A stretch of 64,000 nt of DNA. Source: Acidobacteriota bacterium (GTDB taxonomy: Bacteria; Acidobacteriota; Vicinamibacteria; Vicinamibacterales; 2-12-FULL-66-21). Positions 43,367 to 51,648 of this stretch are shown here, piece after piece. Under the pieces are notes generated by a model. It saw only the letters and a list, made by a program, of their open reading frames with translations. It made no database searches and was not told the origin of the DNA. The stretch covers positions 1-64,000 of the forward strand of contig JACPDI010000013.1 of NCBI GenBank assembly GCA_016184105.1, given 5' to 3'. The translations under genes were made by a program, and so were the position numbers. Each line of letters starts with the position of its first letter. Position 1 is the stretch's first letter.

Positions 43367-43732
43367 ATGCCGTCGGATTTGCCCGTTCATTCGCGTTCCA
43401 CAGGGCTGGTCGACGTCCTCGACCGTGTCCTCGACAAAGGGCTGGTCATCGCCGGCGACATCAAGGTGTCGCTGGCCGAAGTCGAGCTGCTCACCATCCG
43501 GATCCGTCTGCTGGTGTGTTCTCTCGACAAGGCACAGGAAATTGGACTCGATTGGTGGCGGTACGACCGCTCTCTGTCGCCGGGATCGGGCGACACGGCA
43601 GCGGAACGAGCGCTGCGGGAGCACGTCCGCGTCCTCGAGGCGAAAGTTGACGCGCTCTCGGCAGCGGCCGGCGTGCGGGCAGCAGGGGCCAGACCCATCG
43701 ATCGCGCTCCCGCGGCGCGGCGCCGCAAGTAA
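43367..43732 (+). CDS. gas vesicle GvpA-family minor protein (GvpJ/GvpM-like)
   Basis: A 121-residue protein. The core [20 protein letters not shown] followed by [20 protein letters not shown] is the GvpA fold (helix-strand-strand-helix). Its '[14 protein letters not shown]' replaces the '[14 protein letters not shown]' of the main shell protein, as in the minor homologues GvpJ and GvpM that nucleate or cap the vesicle. The segment [15 protein letters not shown] is typical of that branch. The C-terminus adds a short coiled coil and a basic tail (RAPAARRRK). It is the first gene of the operon, 32 bases ahead of gvpA. Confidence 0.85.
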   Translation: MPSDLPVHSRSTGLVDVLDRVLDKGLVIAGDIKVSLAEVELLTIRIRLLVCSLDKAQEIGLDWWRYDRSLSPGSGDTAAERALREHVRVLEAKVDALSAAAGVRAAGARPIDRAPAARRRK

Positions 43733-43764
43733 CCGAGTCCAGCGAGGAGTGTCAGGAGCTCAGC

Positions 43765-44100
43765 ATGGCTGTTGAAAGAGCCGCAGGCGGAACAAGTCTG
43801 ATCGACGTTCTCGATCGCGTTCTCGATAAGGGCATCGTGATCGATGCCTGGGTGCGCGTATCGCTCGTCGGCATCGATCTGATTACCGTCGAGGCCCGCG
43901 TCGTCGTGGCATCCATCGATACGTACTTGAAGTACTCGGAGGCGGTCAGCCTCGTGGCGCCCGTGTCGCGTCCCGCCGGCGAATTGCCGGCGCAGCAGGA
44001 CGTCCTGGCCGAGAACGCCGCGTTGCGTGCGGAACTGGCCGCCGCGCGCGGCGGGCGCGCGCCCGCACGTCGGCGGCGACGGCGCATCGCGCAAGGCTGA
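43765..44100 (+). CDS. gvpA: gas vesicle main structural protein GvpA
   Basis: A 111-residue shell protein that assembles into the rib helix of the hollow, gas-filled vesicle. Residues about 10-72 carry the highly conserved core [20 protein letters not shown], then [20 protein letters not shown] and [12 protein letters not shown], almost identical to known GvpA. Unlike the short classical GvpA it has a C-terminal extension of about 35 residues ending in a strongly basic tail ([10 protein letters not shown]). It is followed 20 bases later by the histidine kinase gene. Confidence 0.92.
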   Translation: MAVERAAGGTSLIDVLDRVLDKGIVIDAWVRVSLVGIDLITVEARVVVASIDTYLKYSEAVSLVAPVSRPAGELPAQQDVLAENAALRAELAAARGGRAPARRRRRRIAQG

Positions 44101-44120
44101 GAACGAGATTGAGTTGAGCC

Positions 44121-46262
44121 GTGTTTCGAGCGCCGTCCGCAACGATGACCGTGTCTTCGGTGAGCGATGCCGAGTCCCGCGTGGCGCTTCTCGAGTTCCT
44201 GCTCGGGAGCGTGGACCTGCAGGATTCTGCCGCACGCGCGCTGGACTGGCTGGCGAAGCAGCTCGGCGTTGAACAGGGGCTCGTCACGATCGTCGAGCCG
44301 GCCTCGCGCCATCTCATCGTGCTGGCGGAGCACGGCATTCCGGCCTCAGCGGTCACGAATTTCTCGGTCGGTCTGACGGATGACGAGCACCCGCTCACCG
44401 CGGTATCGCGGAGCGGCCACCCGGTGTACTTCGAGCGGGGGGCGTTTCCCTCTCCGATAGATCGCGCGGGGTTCCATGCGTTTCCGCTGCGCTGTGAAGA
44501 TCCGGAGGCGCCGCAGAATCTTGTCGGCGTCCTGCTGGCGTCTCTCGGATCGCCCGAGGTGCCCGCGGATGCCGCGTGGCTGGCGGAGATGCTGGGGCGC
44601 CAGCTCGGTCGTCTTCAGCAGCGGCAGGCACTGCAGGAATCGCGGTTCGGCCAGGAGCGGATGCTGTTGTACAGCATCATTAACGCCGTCACCGACCCGA
44701 TCCTCCTTACCGACACCGAAGGCAAGTTGATCATCGCGAACTCGCTGGCCGAGCGCCTGTTCACCGCACCCGATGATGCGAGCGAAGGGTGGCGGCGGGC
44801 GGTGGCGCTCAACAGCATGCTGTTCAGCGCCGCGCTCTCGGCCACCGCGATGGAGCGCACCGAGGGCCCTGCAGGGCGCCGCGAGCTGCTGCTCGTCGAT
44901 TCGATCGAGGGCTCGGACCTGCTGTTCGAGCTGATGGCATCGCGGGCGAAAGACGAGCGGCAGGGCACGTACGTCGTGTCCGTGCTCCGGAACGTCACCG
45001 ACCTCGCGCGCGCCAAGGAGGAGATCGAAGAGAGCTACCGGACGCTGCGGATCGCGCAGGCGGAGGTCCGCGACGAGCGGCACCGGCTGGACCTGATCAT
45101 CGACTCGGTGGCCGACCCGATCCTGGTGACCGACGAGGCGGCGGACATCGTCCTGATGAATACGCCGGCCGAGCGGCTCTTCACGGCGCCGCCCGAGGTG
45201 GGCGAGTCGGCGCTGCGGCGCGTGCGGTCGAACGGCGCTCACCTGACTTCGTTCGTGTCGAACCTCCTGGCGACGAGCGGGCAGCAGCGGTACCGCGGCG
45301 AAATCAACCTCGTGGATCCGCTGAGCGGACAACCGAGCCCCGTGGAGGCGATTGCGGGGACGATCCTCTCCGAGCAGGGGGAGCTGACCTGGGTCGTCAC
45401 CATCCTGCACGACCTCACCGAGGCGATCGAGAAGGCGAAGCTCTACGCGCAGGTGAAGAAGGCGTCGGAAGAGCTCGAGGCGAAGGTGCAGGAGGCGACC
45501 GCGGAGCTGGCGGCGCAAAACGAGCTGCTCAGGCGCCAGCACCTGGAGCTGGAGCAGGCGTCGGCCCTCAAGTCGCAGTTCCTGGCGAATATGTCGCACG
45601 AGTTCAGGACGCCGCTCAACGCGATCCTGGGCTACACGCACATGCTGCTGCAGGGCGTGTTCGGACAGGTGGCGGACGCGCAGCGGCGCAGCCTGACGCG
45701 GATCGACTCCAACTCGCGCCACCTGCTCGCGCTCATCAACGACATTCTCGACATCACGCGGATCGAAGCCGGCCGGATGCCGCTGCACCTGAGCACGTTC
45801 GGCGTGCAGCAGCTGATCGACGAAGTCATCGCGGAGCTCGAGCCGATCATCAAGCGATCGAACCTGAAGCTGACCGTGCGCATGCCGCACCGCGCGCCGG
45901 AGCTGCGGTCCGATCGGCAGAAGGTGAAGCAGATCCTCGTCAATCTGCTCAGCAACGCGTTGAAGTTCACGCATGCGGGCGGGGTGCGCATCTCGGCCAC
46001 CTATCGTGCGGCCGACCGCATGATGCAGATCTCGGTGACCGACAGCGGCATCGGCATCGCGCCCGGCGATCAGACGAAGGTGTTCGAGGACTTCCGGCAG
46101 CTTGACAGCTCGCCGGCGCGCGGATACGGCGGCACGGGTCTGGGTCTCTCGATCTGCCGGCGGCTGGCGGTCATGCTCGGTGGGGCGATCGAGCTGCGCA
46201 GCGAGCCGGACAAGGGATCCACCTTCACGCTGGTCCTGCCGGCACGCCTGAGGAAACGATGA
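44121..46262 (+). CDS. GAF/PAS hybrid sensor histidine kinase in the gas vesicle operon
   Basis: A cytoplasmic kinase of 713 residues without membrane helices. Residues about 15-175 form a GAF-like domain (SAARALDWLAKQLGVEQGLV). Two PAS modules follow (SIINAVTDPILLTDTEGKLI and LIIDSVADPILVTDEAADIV) and then a coiled coil. The HisKA site is NMSHEFRTPLNAILGYTHML (His about 494). The ATPase domain has KQILVNLLSNALKFTHAGG (N box), DSGIGIAP (G1) and GYGGTGLGLSICRRL (G2). GTG 44121 is used; an ATG lies at 44145. Its TGA overlaps the receiver gene. The signal is unknown, but its position suggests it senses a condition that decides vesicle formation. Confidence 0.85.
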   Translation: MFRAPSATMTVSSVSDAESRVALLEFLLGSVDLQDSAARALDWLAKQLGVEQGLVTIVEPASRHLIVLAEHGIPASAVTNFSVGLTDDEHPLTAVSRSGHPVYFERGAFPSPIDRAGFHAFPLRCEDPEAPQNLVGVLLASLGSPEVPADAAWLAEMLGRQLGRLQQRQALQESRFGQERMLLYSIINAVTDPILLTDTEGKLIIANSLAERLFTAPDDASEGWRRAVALNSMLFSAALSATAMERTEGPAGRRELLLVDSIEGSDLLFELMASRAKDERQGTYVVSVLRNVTDLARAKEEIEESYRTLRIAQAEVRDERHRLDLIIDSVADPILVTDEAADIVLMNTPAERLFTAPPEVGESALRRVRSNGAHLTSFVSNLLATSGQQRYRGEINLVDPLSGQPSPVEAIAGTILSEQGELTWVVTILHDLTEAIEKAKLYAQVKKASEELEAKVQEATAELAAQNELLRRQHLELEQASALKSQFLANMSHEFRTPLNAILGYTHMLLQGVFGQVADAQRRSLTRIDSNSRHLLALINDILDITRIEAGRMPLHLSTFGVQQLIDEVIAELEPIIKRSNLKLTVRMPHRAPELRSDRQKVKQILVNLLSNALKFTHAGGVRISATYRAADRMMQISVTDSGIGIAPGDQTKVFEDFRQLDSSPARGYGGTGLGLSICRRLAVMLGGAIELRSEPDKGSTFTLVLPARLRKR

Positions 46263-46687
46263 TCGCGGGGCGCCAACAACCGCTCGTGCTGGTGGTGGAG
46301 GACTACCAGGACGCGCGTGAAATGTACAGTGAGTACCTGCGGTTCTCGGGCTTCGACGTCATCGAGGCGGCCAACGGCCTCGAGGCGATCGAGCAGGCCG
46401 TGGCGAAGGCACCGGACCTCATCCTGATGGACCTGGCGCTGCCGAAGATGGACGGCTGGGAGGCGACGCGCCGGCTGAAGGCGGACGTCCGGACCCAGGA
46501 GATCCCCATCGTGGCGCTCACGGGACACGCGCTCGCGGGACACGCCGACGGGGCGAAGAAGGCCGGGTGTGACTCCTTCGTCACGAAGCCATGCCTGCCC
46601 GACGCGCTCGTCACCGAGATCCAGAGGATCCTCGGAAGCGGAAGGAAGAAAGGGAGCCGCCAGGCCGCCAGGGCCGGCAACGGATAA
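46259..46687 (+). CDS. single-domain response regulator (CheY-like)
   Basis: A 142-residue receiver domain without an output domain. The phosphorylation site is Asp 58 in LILMDLALPKMDGWE, with the acidic pair in VVEDYQDARE and the conserved Lys 110 in SFVTKPCLPD. A basic tail (GRKKGSRQAARAG) follows the domain. It is translationally coupled to the kinase gene and 13 bases before the first gvpF/L gene. It probably receives phosphate from that kinase and acts by protein contact. Confidence 0.85.
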   Translation: MIAGRQQPLVLVVEDYQDAREMYSEYLRFSGFDVIEAANGLEAIEQAVAKAPDLILMDLALPKMDGWEATRRLKADVRTQEIPIVALTGHALAGHADGAKKAGCDSFVTKPCLPDALVTEIQRILGSGRKKGSRQAARAGNG

Positions 46688-46700
46688 GTGACACCCAGTT

Positions 46701-47639
46701 ATGGCGAAGCGTCAGCAGACACCATCGGCAGGGCGCAGGACGGCGTCGCGGATCGCGGCCCGCCAGGCGACGTCCACGCGCCGGAAGCCGGCTGCGGCGG
46801 TGGAACCTGCGCGCACCAAGAAGCTGGAGCGCGTGAAGTTTCCGTCGGCGGTGCCGAGCGCCGCGCCCAGGCGGAGCGCCGCGGGCGCCGTCGAAGGCAA
46901 GTACGTCTACTGCATCATCAAGTCGGACAAGCCGCTGTACTTCGGCCCGCTTGGGCTCGGGCAGGATCCGGCGGAAGTGCACACGGTGATCTATCGCGAC
47001 CTGGCGGCCGTCGTGTCGAGCACGCCCATGGTGGTCCAGGATCCCACGCGGGAAAACGTTCTCGCGCACCAGCGCGTGAACGAGACGGTCATGCGCGACC
47101 ACACCGTCATCCCGATGTCGTTCGGCACCGTCTTCAAGACGGCGGACGACATCGTCGAGCTGCTCCGCTCCGCGTACGAGGCCTTCACCGACGTCCTCAA
47201 CAAGATGCAGGACAAGTTCGAGTTCGGTCTGAAGGTGCTGTGGGATCGCGATCAGACCATCCGCGACATCGAGAGCGAAGATGAGGACATCCGCCGCCTC
47301 AAGGGGGAGATTTCCAGCCAGACGGGGTCCACCTACTTCGCCCGGATGCAGTACGGACGGCTGATCGATCAGGCGCTGCAGGCGCGCTCGGAGCGGTACG
47401 TGGCGGAGATCTTCGACGCGCTGCGCGACGTGTCGGTCGCATCCCGTTCGAACAAGCCCATCGGCGATCGCATGATCATGAACGCCGCCTTCCTGGTTGC
47501 GCGAGACATGGAGCTGGCCTTCGACGCCCGGGTGAAGGCGATCGGCACGCGCTACGACAAGCTGACGTTCAAGTACACGGGCCCCTGGCCGCCGTACAAT
47601 TTCGTGAACATCCGGCTGAAGCTCGAACGGGCGCATTAG
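46701..47639 (+). CDS. gas vesicle protein GvpF/GvpL, long form
   Basis: A 312-residue protein of the GvpL/GvpF family, accessory proteins that bind GvpA and help start vesicle assembly. The family core begins at about residue 66 with GKYVYCIIKSDKPLYFGPLG and includes VIYRDLAAVVSSTPM, HQRVNETVMRDHTVIPMSFG and the C-terminal motif KYTGPWPPYNFVNIRLKLE. The N-terminal ~65 residues are a basic, disordered extension (RRTASRIAARQATSTRRKPA) not usual for the family. It is one of three GvpF/L proteins in the operon. Confidence 0.9.
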   Translation: MAKRQQTPSAGRRTASRIAARQATSTRRKPAAAVEPARTKKLERVKFPSAVPSAAPRRSAAGAVEGKYVYCIIKSDKPLYFGPLGLGQDPAEVHTVIYRDLAAVVSSTPMVVQDPTRENVLAHQRVNETVMRDHTVIPMSFGTVFKTADDIVELLRSAYEAFTDVLNKMQDKFEFGLKVLWDRDQTIRDIESEDEDIRRLKGEISSQTGSTYFARMQYGRLIDQALQARSERYVAEIFDALRDVSVASRSNKPIGDRMIMNAAFLVARDMELAFDARVKAIGTRYDKLTFKYTGPWPPYNFVNIRLKLERAH

Positions 47640-47649
47640 CACCCACCAC

Positions 47650-47886
47650 GTGTTCATTCTTGATTCGCTCCTGATCGGCGGGATCCGGTTCGTGCTCGAC
47701 AAGATCGCGGCCGCCGCCGACGAGGAGCTGAACGACGAGGCCGCGCTTCGCGAGCAGCTGCTGACCGCACAGATGCGGGTCGAGCTGGGCGAGATGAGCG
47801 AGCGGGAGTTCGCCTCGTTCGAAGCCACCATCCTCGAACGCCTCCGTGACATCCGCGAAGCGACCTTCGGCGGTGACGAAACGTGA
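47650..47886 (+). CDS. gvpG: gas vesicle protein GvpG
   Basis: A 78-residue protein starting at GTG. MFILDSLLIGGIRFVLDKIA followed by an acidic helical part (MSEREFASFEATILERLRDI) matches GvpG, a small accessory protein needed for vesicle assembly in haloarchaea and streptomycetes. It begins ten bases after the gvpF/L stop, and the next gene overlaps its last 14 bases. Its TGA is one base before the left arm of the family-2 palindrome. Confidence 0.85.
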   Translation: MFILDSLLIGGIRFVLDKIAAAADEELNDEAALREQLLTAQMRVELGEMSEREFASFEATILERLRDIREATFGGDET

Positions 47887-49930
47887 AAAAAGGGGTCGGG
47901 AGCCTTTTTACGAAAAACGTAAAAAGGCTCCCGACCCCTTTTTCTGGCGCCTGTTCGGAGGCAAAGGGGGCGTCGGCAAGACGACGTGCGCCGCCGCGTG
48001 GGCGGTGGCGCGCGCCAAAGCCGGCCTCCGCGTGCTGGCGGTGTCCGTGGACCCGGCGCACTCGCTCGGCGACGCGCTGGGCAGGCGTCTCGGCGCAAAG
48101 CCGGCCCGCGTGGCCATCGGGCGCGGAATGCTCGCGGCGCTCGAGGTCGATGCCGGGTCCGCCGTCGTCGCGTGGCTCAAGGAACGCCGGCCCGCGTTCG
48201 CGGCGCTGATCGAGCGCGGCACGCTCCTCGATCACGAGGACGCCGCCCGCCTGATGAAGCTGCCGCTGCCGGGACTCGACGAGCTTGCCGCGTTTCTCGC
48301 GATGACCTCGTTCGAGCGTGCCGGTGAGTACGACGAGATCGTCGTGGATACCGCCCCCACTGGGCACACCTTCCGGCTGCTCGAGGTCCCACGTCTCGTG
48401 CACGCCGTGGCCGACCTGTTCGCGGCCATGCACGGCCGCCACGCGATGGTCGCGCGCGCGCTGGGAGGATCGGTCGGCGCCGATCCGCTGGTCGAGGAGC
48501 TGCGCCGCGACGCGGGCGATGTCGAGCGCCGGCTGCACGACGCGTCGCAGTGCGCGATCTCGTGGGTCACGCTCGCCGAGCCCGTGACGATCCAGGAAAC
48601 CATCGACGGGATCCGATGGCTTCGCGGAGGCGCCTTTCCGCTGGATGCGCTCATCGTCAACCGCCTGACCCCGACGCCGCGGGGCGGCTGCCCCCAGTGC
48701 CGTGCCCGCGCGGAGTACGAGCAGGACGCGCTGGCGCCCCTCGCCGCACACGTGAGATCGCTTCGCGTGTCGCTCGTCGAGGATCAGGGGGCCGAGCCGC
48801 GTGGCGTTCCCGCGCTCCGGCGGATCGCGGCGGATCTCATGGCGGACCGTTCCGGCGTCCGGCTCGGCGCGACCAGAGCGAAGCGGGGGAGCGGCGCATC
48901 GGCCGCCGCGATCCGTCGCGACGCGGTCGAACCGGCACCCGCCGTGTTTGACGTACCCGCGTTTACGAGGCTGGTGCTGTTCGGAGGAAAGGGGGGCGTC
49001 GGCAAGACCACGTGCGCCGCGGCGAGTGCCATGAGCCTGGCGGCTGCAGAACCCAGGCGGCAGGTCAGGCTCATCTCCACCGATCCGGCGCCATCGCTCG
49101 GCGACGTGCTCGGCATGAAGATCGGCAACACCTGGCGGCCGGTGCCCGGCCGCTGGCATCTGCACGTTCGCGAGCTTGACGCCTCGACGGTGTTCGACGA
49201 ATACCGCCAGCGGTACCAGGGAGCCATCGCCGACTTCTTCGACCGTCTTGCCGCCGGATCCCCGTTTGACGCGACCGCGGATCGAGCCGTGTTCGAGCGG
49301 CTGTTCGACCTCGCACCGCCCGGCATCGACGAACTCGTCGCGCTGCTCGCCGTCGCGGACGTCTTGCGCGAGGGAGCCGACGATCTGCTCGTGGTGGACA
49401 CCGCGCCGACCGGGCACACGGTGCGGCTGCTGGGCATGCAGGCCGACGTCCAGCAGTGGGTCGCCCTGCTGATGCAGCTCGTGATCAAGTATCGGCTTGC
49501 GGCCCGAGCCGAATCGCTTGCCCACGACCTCGTGCATCTCTCGCGGGGTCTCCGGGAGTTTCGAGCGCTGCTCGGCGACCGCACGCGCGCACGGTTTGTG
49601 ACCGTCGTGCGCCCCGCCGTGCTGCCGCGGCTGGAGACCGAGCGGCTGCTCGACCAGCTGCAGCGCATGAACGTGCCGGCGCCCACGGTCATCGTCAACG
49701 GGGAGAGCAGCGGTGGGTGCGCGGCCTGTCGCCGGCGCGCCGAGGCGGAGCAGCGAGAGGTCGCCCGCATCGAGCGGCTGTGCGGCGCCTCGCGCCCCCC
49801 TTGCGATATCATGCACGCGCCGCTTCGGATTCCGCCGCCACACGGCGTCCAGGAGCTGCTCGAGTGGAGCGACTCGTGGCGAACCGGGCACACCGCCTCA
49901 GGCCGCCGCGGCGCGGCGCCTACATCATGA
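47873..49930 (+). CDS. tandem Get3/ArsA-type ATPase in the gas vesicle operon
   Basis: A soluble 685-residue protein with two fused Get3/ArsA domains. Each has the deviant Walker A FGGKGGVGKTT (about 29-38 and 371-380), the family motif DTAPTGHT followed by F/VRLL, and a CxxC pair (CPQC about 273, CAAC about 616). Get3 uses such a CxxC to bind the zinc that holds its dimer, so the protein looks more like a targeting chaperone than an arsenite pump ATPase. No arsB, arsC or arsR is present. GTG 47873 overlaps gvpG; an ATG at 47846 is also in frame. Between the start and the first P-loop, about 19 residues (RGREPFYEKRKKAPDPFF) are encoded by a palindrome. I infer a role in handling hydrophobic Gvp proteins. 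Confidence 0.8.
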   Translation: MTKREKRGREPFYEKRKKAPDPFFWRLFGGKGGVGKTTCAAAWAVARAKAGLRVLAVSVDPAHSLGDALGRRLGAKPARVAIGRGMLAALEVDAGSAVVAWLKERRPAFAALIERGTLLDHEDAARLMKLPLPGLDELAAFLAMTSFERAGEYDEIVVDTAPTGHTFRLLEVPRLVHAVADLFAAMHGRHAMVARALGGSVGADPLVEELRRDAGDVERRLHDASQCAISWVTLAEPVTIQETIDGIRWLRGGAFPLDALIVNRLTPTPRGGCPQCRARAEYEQDALAPLAAHVRSLRVSLVEDQGAEPRGVPALRRIAADLMADRSGVRLGATRAKRGSGASAAAIRRDAVEPAPAVFDVPAFTRLVLFGGKGGVGKTTCAAASAMSLAAAEPRRQVRLISTDPAPSLGDVLGMKIGNTWRPVPGRWHLHVRELDASTVFDEYRQRYQGAIADFFDRLAAGSPFDATADRAVFERLFDLAPPGIDELVALLAVADVLREGADDLLVVDTAPTGHTVRLLGMQADVQQWVALLMQLVIKYRLAARAESLAHDLVHLSRGLREFRALLGDRTRARFVTVVRPAVLPRLETERLLDQLQRMNVPAPTVIVNGESSGGCAACRRRAEAEQREVARIERLCGASRPPCDIMHAPLRIPPPHGVQELLEWSDSWRTGHTASGRRGAAPTS
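47887..47943. repeat. REP-like palindrome, family 2, in frame
   Basis: Perfect 26-base inverted repeat (47887-47912 and 47918-47943) with a five-base AAAAA loop. The arm core is GGGGTCGGGAGCCTTTTT. Its sequence is unrelated to the family-1 palindromes. It begins right after the gvpG stop and is open in the frame of the Get3-like gene. The transcript would carry a very stable hairpin between the start codon and the first P-loop. Confidence 0.9.
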
Positions 49931-50715
49931 CGACTGCCACGTACCTCTACTGCGTGTTGAAACGGGCGCGCGTGCCTCCGCTCGCTCGCGTTCCTCCGGG
50001 GATGCCGGGCGGCGCGCGGCCGCGCGCGATCGAAGTCCCGCATCGGCCGGCGGGGCTCTGGCTGATCGTGTCCGACGTGCCTCTCGACCTGTACGGATCA
50101 GAGTCGATCAACGCCAACCTCCAGGACATGGAGTGGGTGTCGGTGCGCGCCATGGCGCACGAGGCGGTGGTCGAATTCTGCTCGCGGGCCGGTGACGTGG
50201 TCCCGATGAAGCTGTTCACGCTCTTCAGGGACGACGCGCGGGCGATCGCCAACGTGGAGGGCGCGGGAAACCTCGCGGCGATCTTCAAGCGGATCGGCGG
50301 CGCCGCCGAGTGGAGCGTGCGCGTGACGTGCGCACGCTCCGCCTCCGCCGGCGCGCAGCCCGCCTCTCCCGGCCGTCGCCGCGCGAGCGCTCGAGGAAGC
50401 GCCGCCTCAGGAACATCGTTCCTGCTCCGCAAGAAGGCCGATCGAGACCAGGCGCGCACGGCGGTTGCGGAGGCGCGCCGCGCGGTCGAGGACGTGCATC
50501 GCCGCCTCTCACGGCTCGCTCGCGCGTCGGTCCGGAAAGAGGGAGACGCCGAGGGAACAAGCCTGATGCTCGACGCGGCGTTCCTCGTTCCGCGAAAGAG
50601 AGAACAGTCCTTTCGCCGCGAGGTGGAGCGGCTTGCGGCCGGTGCCGGACGAGCCGGCTGCGAAATGGTGCTGAGCGGCCCCTGGCCCGCCTATCACTTC
50701 GTGGCGGAGCGGTAG
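49927..50715 (+). CDS. gas vesicle protein GvpL/GvpF, second copy
   Basis: A 262-residue GvpL/F protein. Family features are the start ATYLYCVLKRARVPPLARVP, MEWVSVRAMAHEAVVEFCSR, DVVPMKLFTLFRDDAR and the ending MVLSGPWPAYHFVAER. Its ATG overlaps the TGA of the Get3-like ATPase gene (ATGA), which ties the ATPase to vesicle assembly at the level of translation. It probably forms assembly intermediates with GvpA. Confidence 0.88.
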   Translation: MTTATYLYCVLKRARVPPLARVPPGMPGGARPRAIEVPHRPAGLWLIVSDVPLDLYGSESINANLQDMEWVSVRAMAHEAVVEFCSRAGDVVPMKLFTLFRDDARAIANVEGAGNLAAIFKRIGGAAEWSVRVTCARSASAGAQPASPGRRRASARGSAASGTSFLLRKKADRDQARTAVAEARRAVEDVHRRLSRLARASVRKEGDAEGTSLMLDAAFLVPRKREQSFRREVERLAAGAGRAGCEMVLSGPWPAYHFVAER

Positions 50716-50716
50716 C

Positions 50717-50989
50717 GTGCCGCGAACCCGACCCTGGAAAGAGGCGCAGCGCCGGCTGTCGGCGCCCGAGGCATCGCGGAGCCGGCCGAAGACGCTCGTG
50801 CAGTCGCTGCAGCACGAAGACGCCACGCTGCTCGACGCCGTAGACAACCTGCTCAATCGAGGCGTGGTGATCGACGCGGAGCTGATCTTGGCGCTTGCCG
50901 ATGTCGACCTGGTCCATCTGCGCCTGTCGCTTCTGCTGAGCGCCGCGGATCGCGTGCTCTCGCCGGCGCGGCGCCGCCGGAGGCGATGA
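50717..50989 (+). CDS. gas vesicle GvpA-family minor protein (GvpJ/GvpS-like)
   Basis: A 90-residue protein with a GTG start one base after the preceding stop. Residues about 34-78 carry the GvpA core: ATLLDAVDNLLNRGVVIDAE, then LILALADVDLVHLRLSLLLS. The 'ADVDLVHLRLSLLL' version of the second strand belongs to the minor homologues GvpJ/GvpS rather than to GvpA. The C-terminus is basic (ARRRRRR). It overlaps the next gvpF/L gene by four bases. Confidence 0.82.
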   Translation: MPRTRPWKEAQRRLSAPEASRSRPKTLVQSLQHEDATLLDAVDNLLNRGVVIDAELILALADVDLVHLRLSLLLSAADRVLSPARRRRRR

Positions 50990-51648
50990 CGGGGCTCTAC
51001 GTCTATGCGATCGCCGGCCGCGCCATGCGCGTGCGCGCCCGGGGCATCTTCGGGCGGCCGTTGCGTGTCGTACGGGCGGGCCGGCTTTACGTCGTGGTGG
51101 AGACCGCGGCGCGCGCACCACGGCCGACGGTCGCGAAGCTGAAGGCGCAGGGACAGGTCATCGCGCGCCTGGTGCAGTCGGGCGCCGACATCCTGCCGGC
51201 GCGCTTCGGCGCCCACGTCCGCGACGCCGGCGAACTGGCACGCGCGCTGGCAGGCCGGGCCCGGGAACTCTCGCGCGCGCTTCGCCGCGTGCGCGGCTGC
51301 GTGCAGATGACGGTGCGTGTCACGATGGAATCGAACGATCGCGGGATCAGCCATCGTGGGATCGGCACGGATCGAGGAACGCGCTTTCTGCGCGCGCGGG
51401 CGGCGGCCGAAGCCGCCCGGCGCCGCGATCCGATCGTTCGGGCGGTGCGCCGCGCGGCCAGCCCCTATGCGCGGGAGACCCGGATCGAGTGGCGCGGCGA
51501 CGGCGCGAGCGTGTTTCACCTGGTGCCCCGCGCCCGCGCCCTCGCCTACGTGTCGGCGGTCACCCGCGCGATGAAGCGGCGCGGCGCTGCCGCGGCGATC
51601 GCCGGGCCGTGGGCGCCGTTCGCCTTCGTCGAGATCGAGGAGTCATGA
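50986..51648 (+). CDS. gas vesicle protein GvpF/GvpL, third and short copy
   Basis: A 220-residue, arginine-rich GvpF/L protein. It begins MTGLYVYAIAGRAMRVRARG and has the family's 'ADILPARFGAHVRDAGELAR' segment and the closing motif AAIAGPWAPFAFVEIEE. It lies between a GvpA-family gene and gvpK with ATGA overlaps on both sides. Three GvpF/L copies in one operon suggest that they form a hetero-oligomeric assembly complex. Confidence 0.85.
   Translation: MTGLYVYAIAGRAMRVRARGIFGRPLRVVRAGRLYVVVETAARAPRPTVAKLKAQGQVIARLVQSGADILPARFGAHVRDAGELARALAGRARELSRALRRVRGCVQMTVRVTMESNDRGISHRGIGTDRGTRFLRARAAAEAARRRDPIVRAVRRAASPYARETRIEWRGDGASVFHLVPRARALAYVSAVTRAMKRRGAAAAIAGPWAPFAFVEIEES

Noticed and set aside
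47654-49891. 745-codon minus-strand frame opposite the Get3-like gene
   Set aside because: Antisense; the plus strand has two P-loops and DTAPTGHT motifs.
47873-49930. Arsenite-efflux ATPase ArsA
   Set aside because: Tandem layout fits ArsA, but no arsB/C/D/R genes are near, the gene overlaps gvp genes on both sides, and each half carries a Get3-like CxxC.
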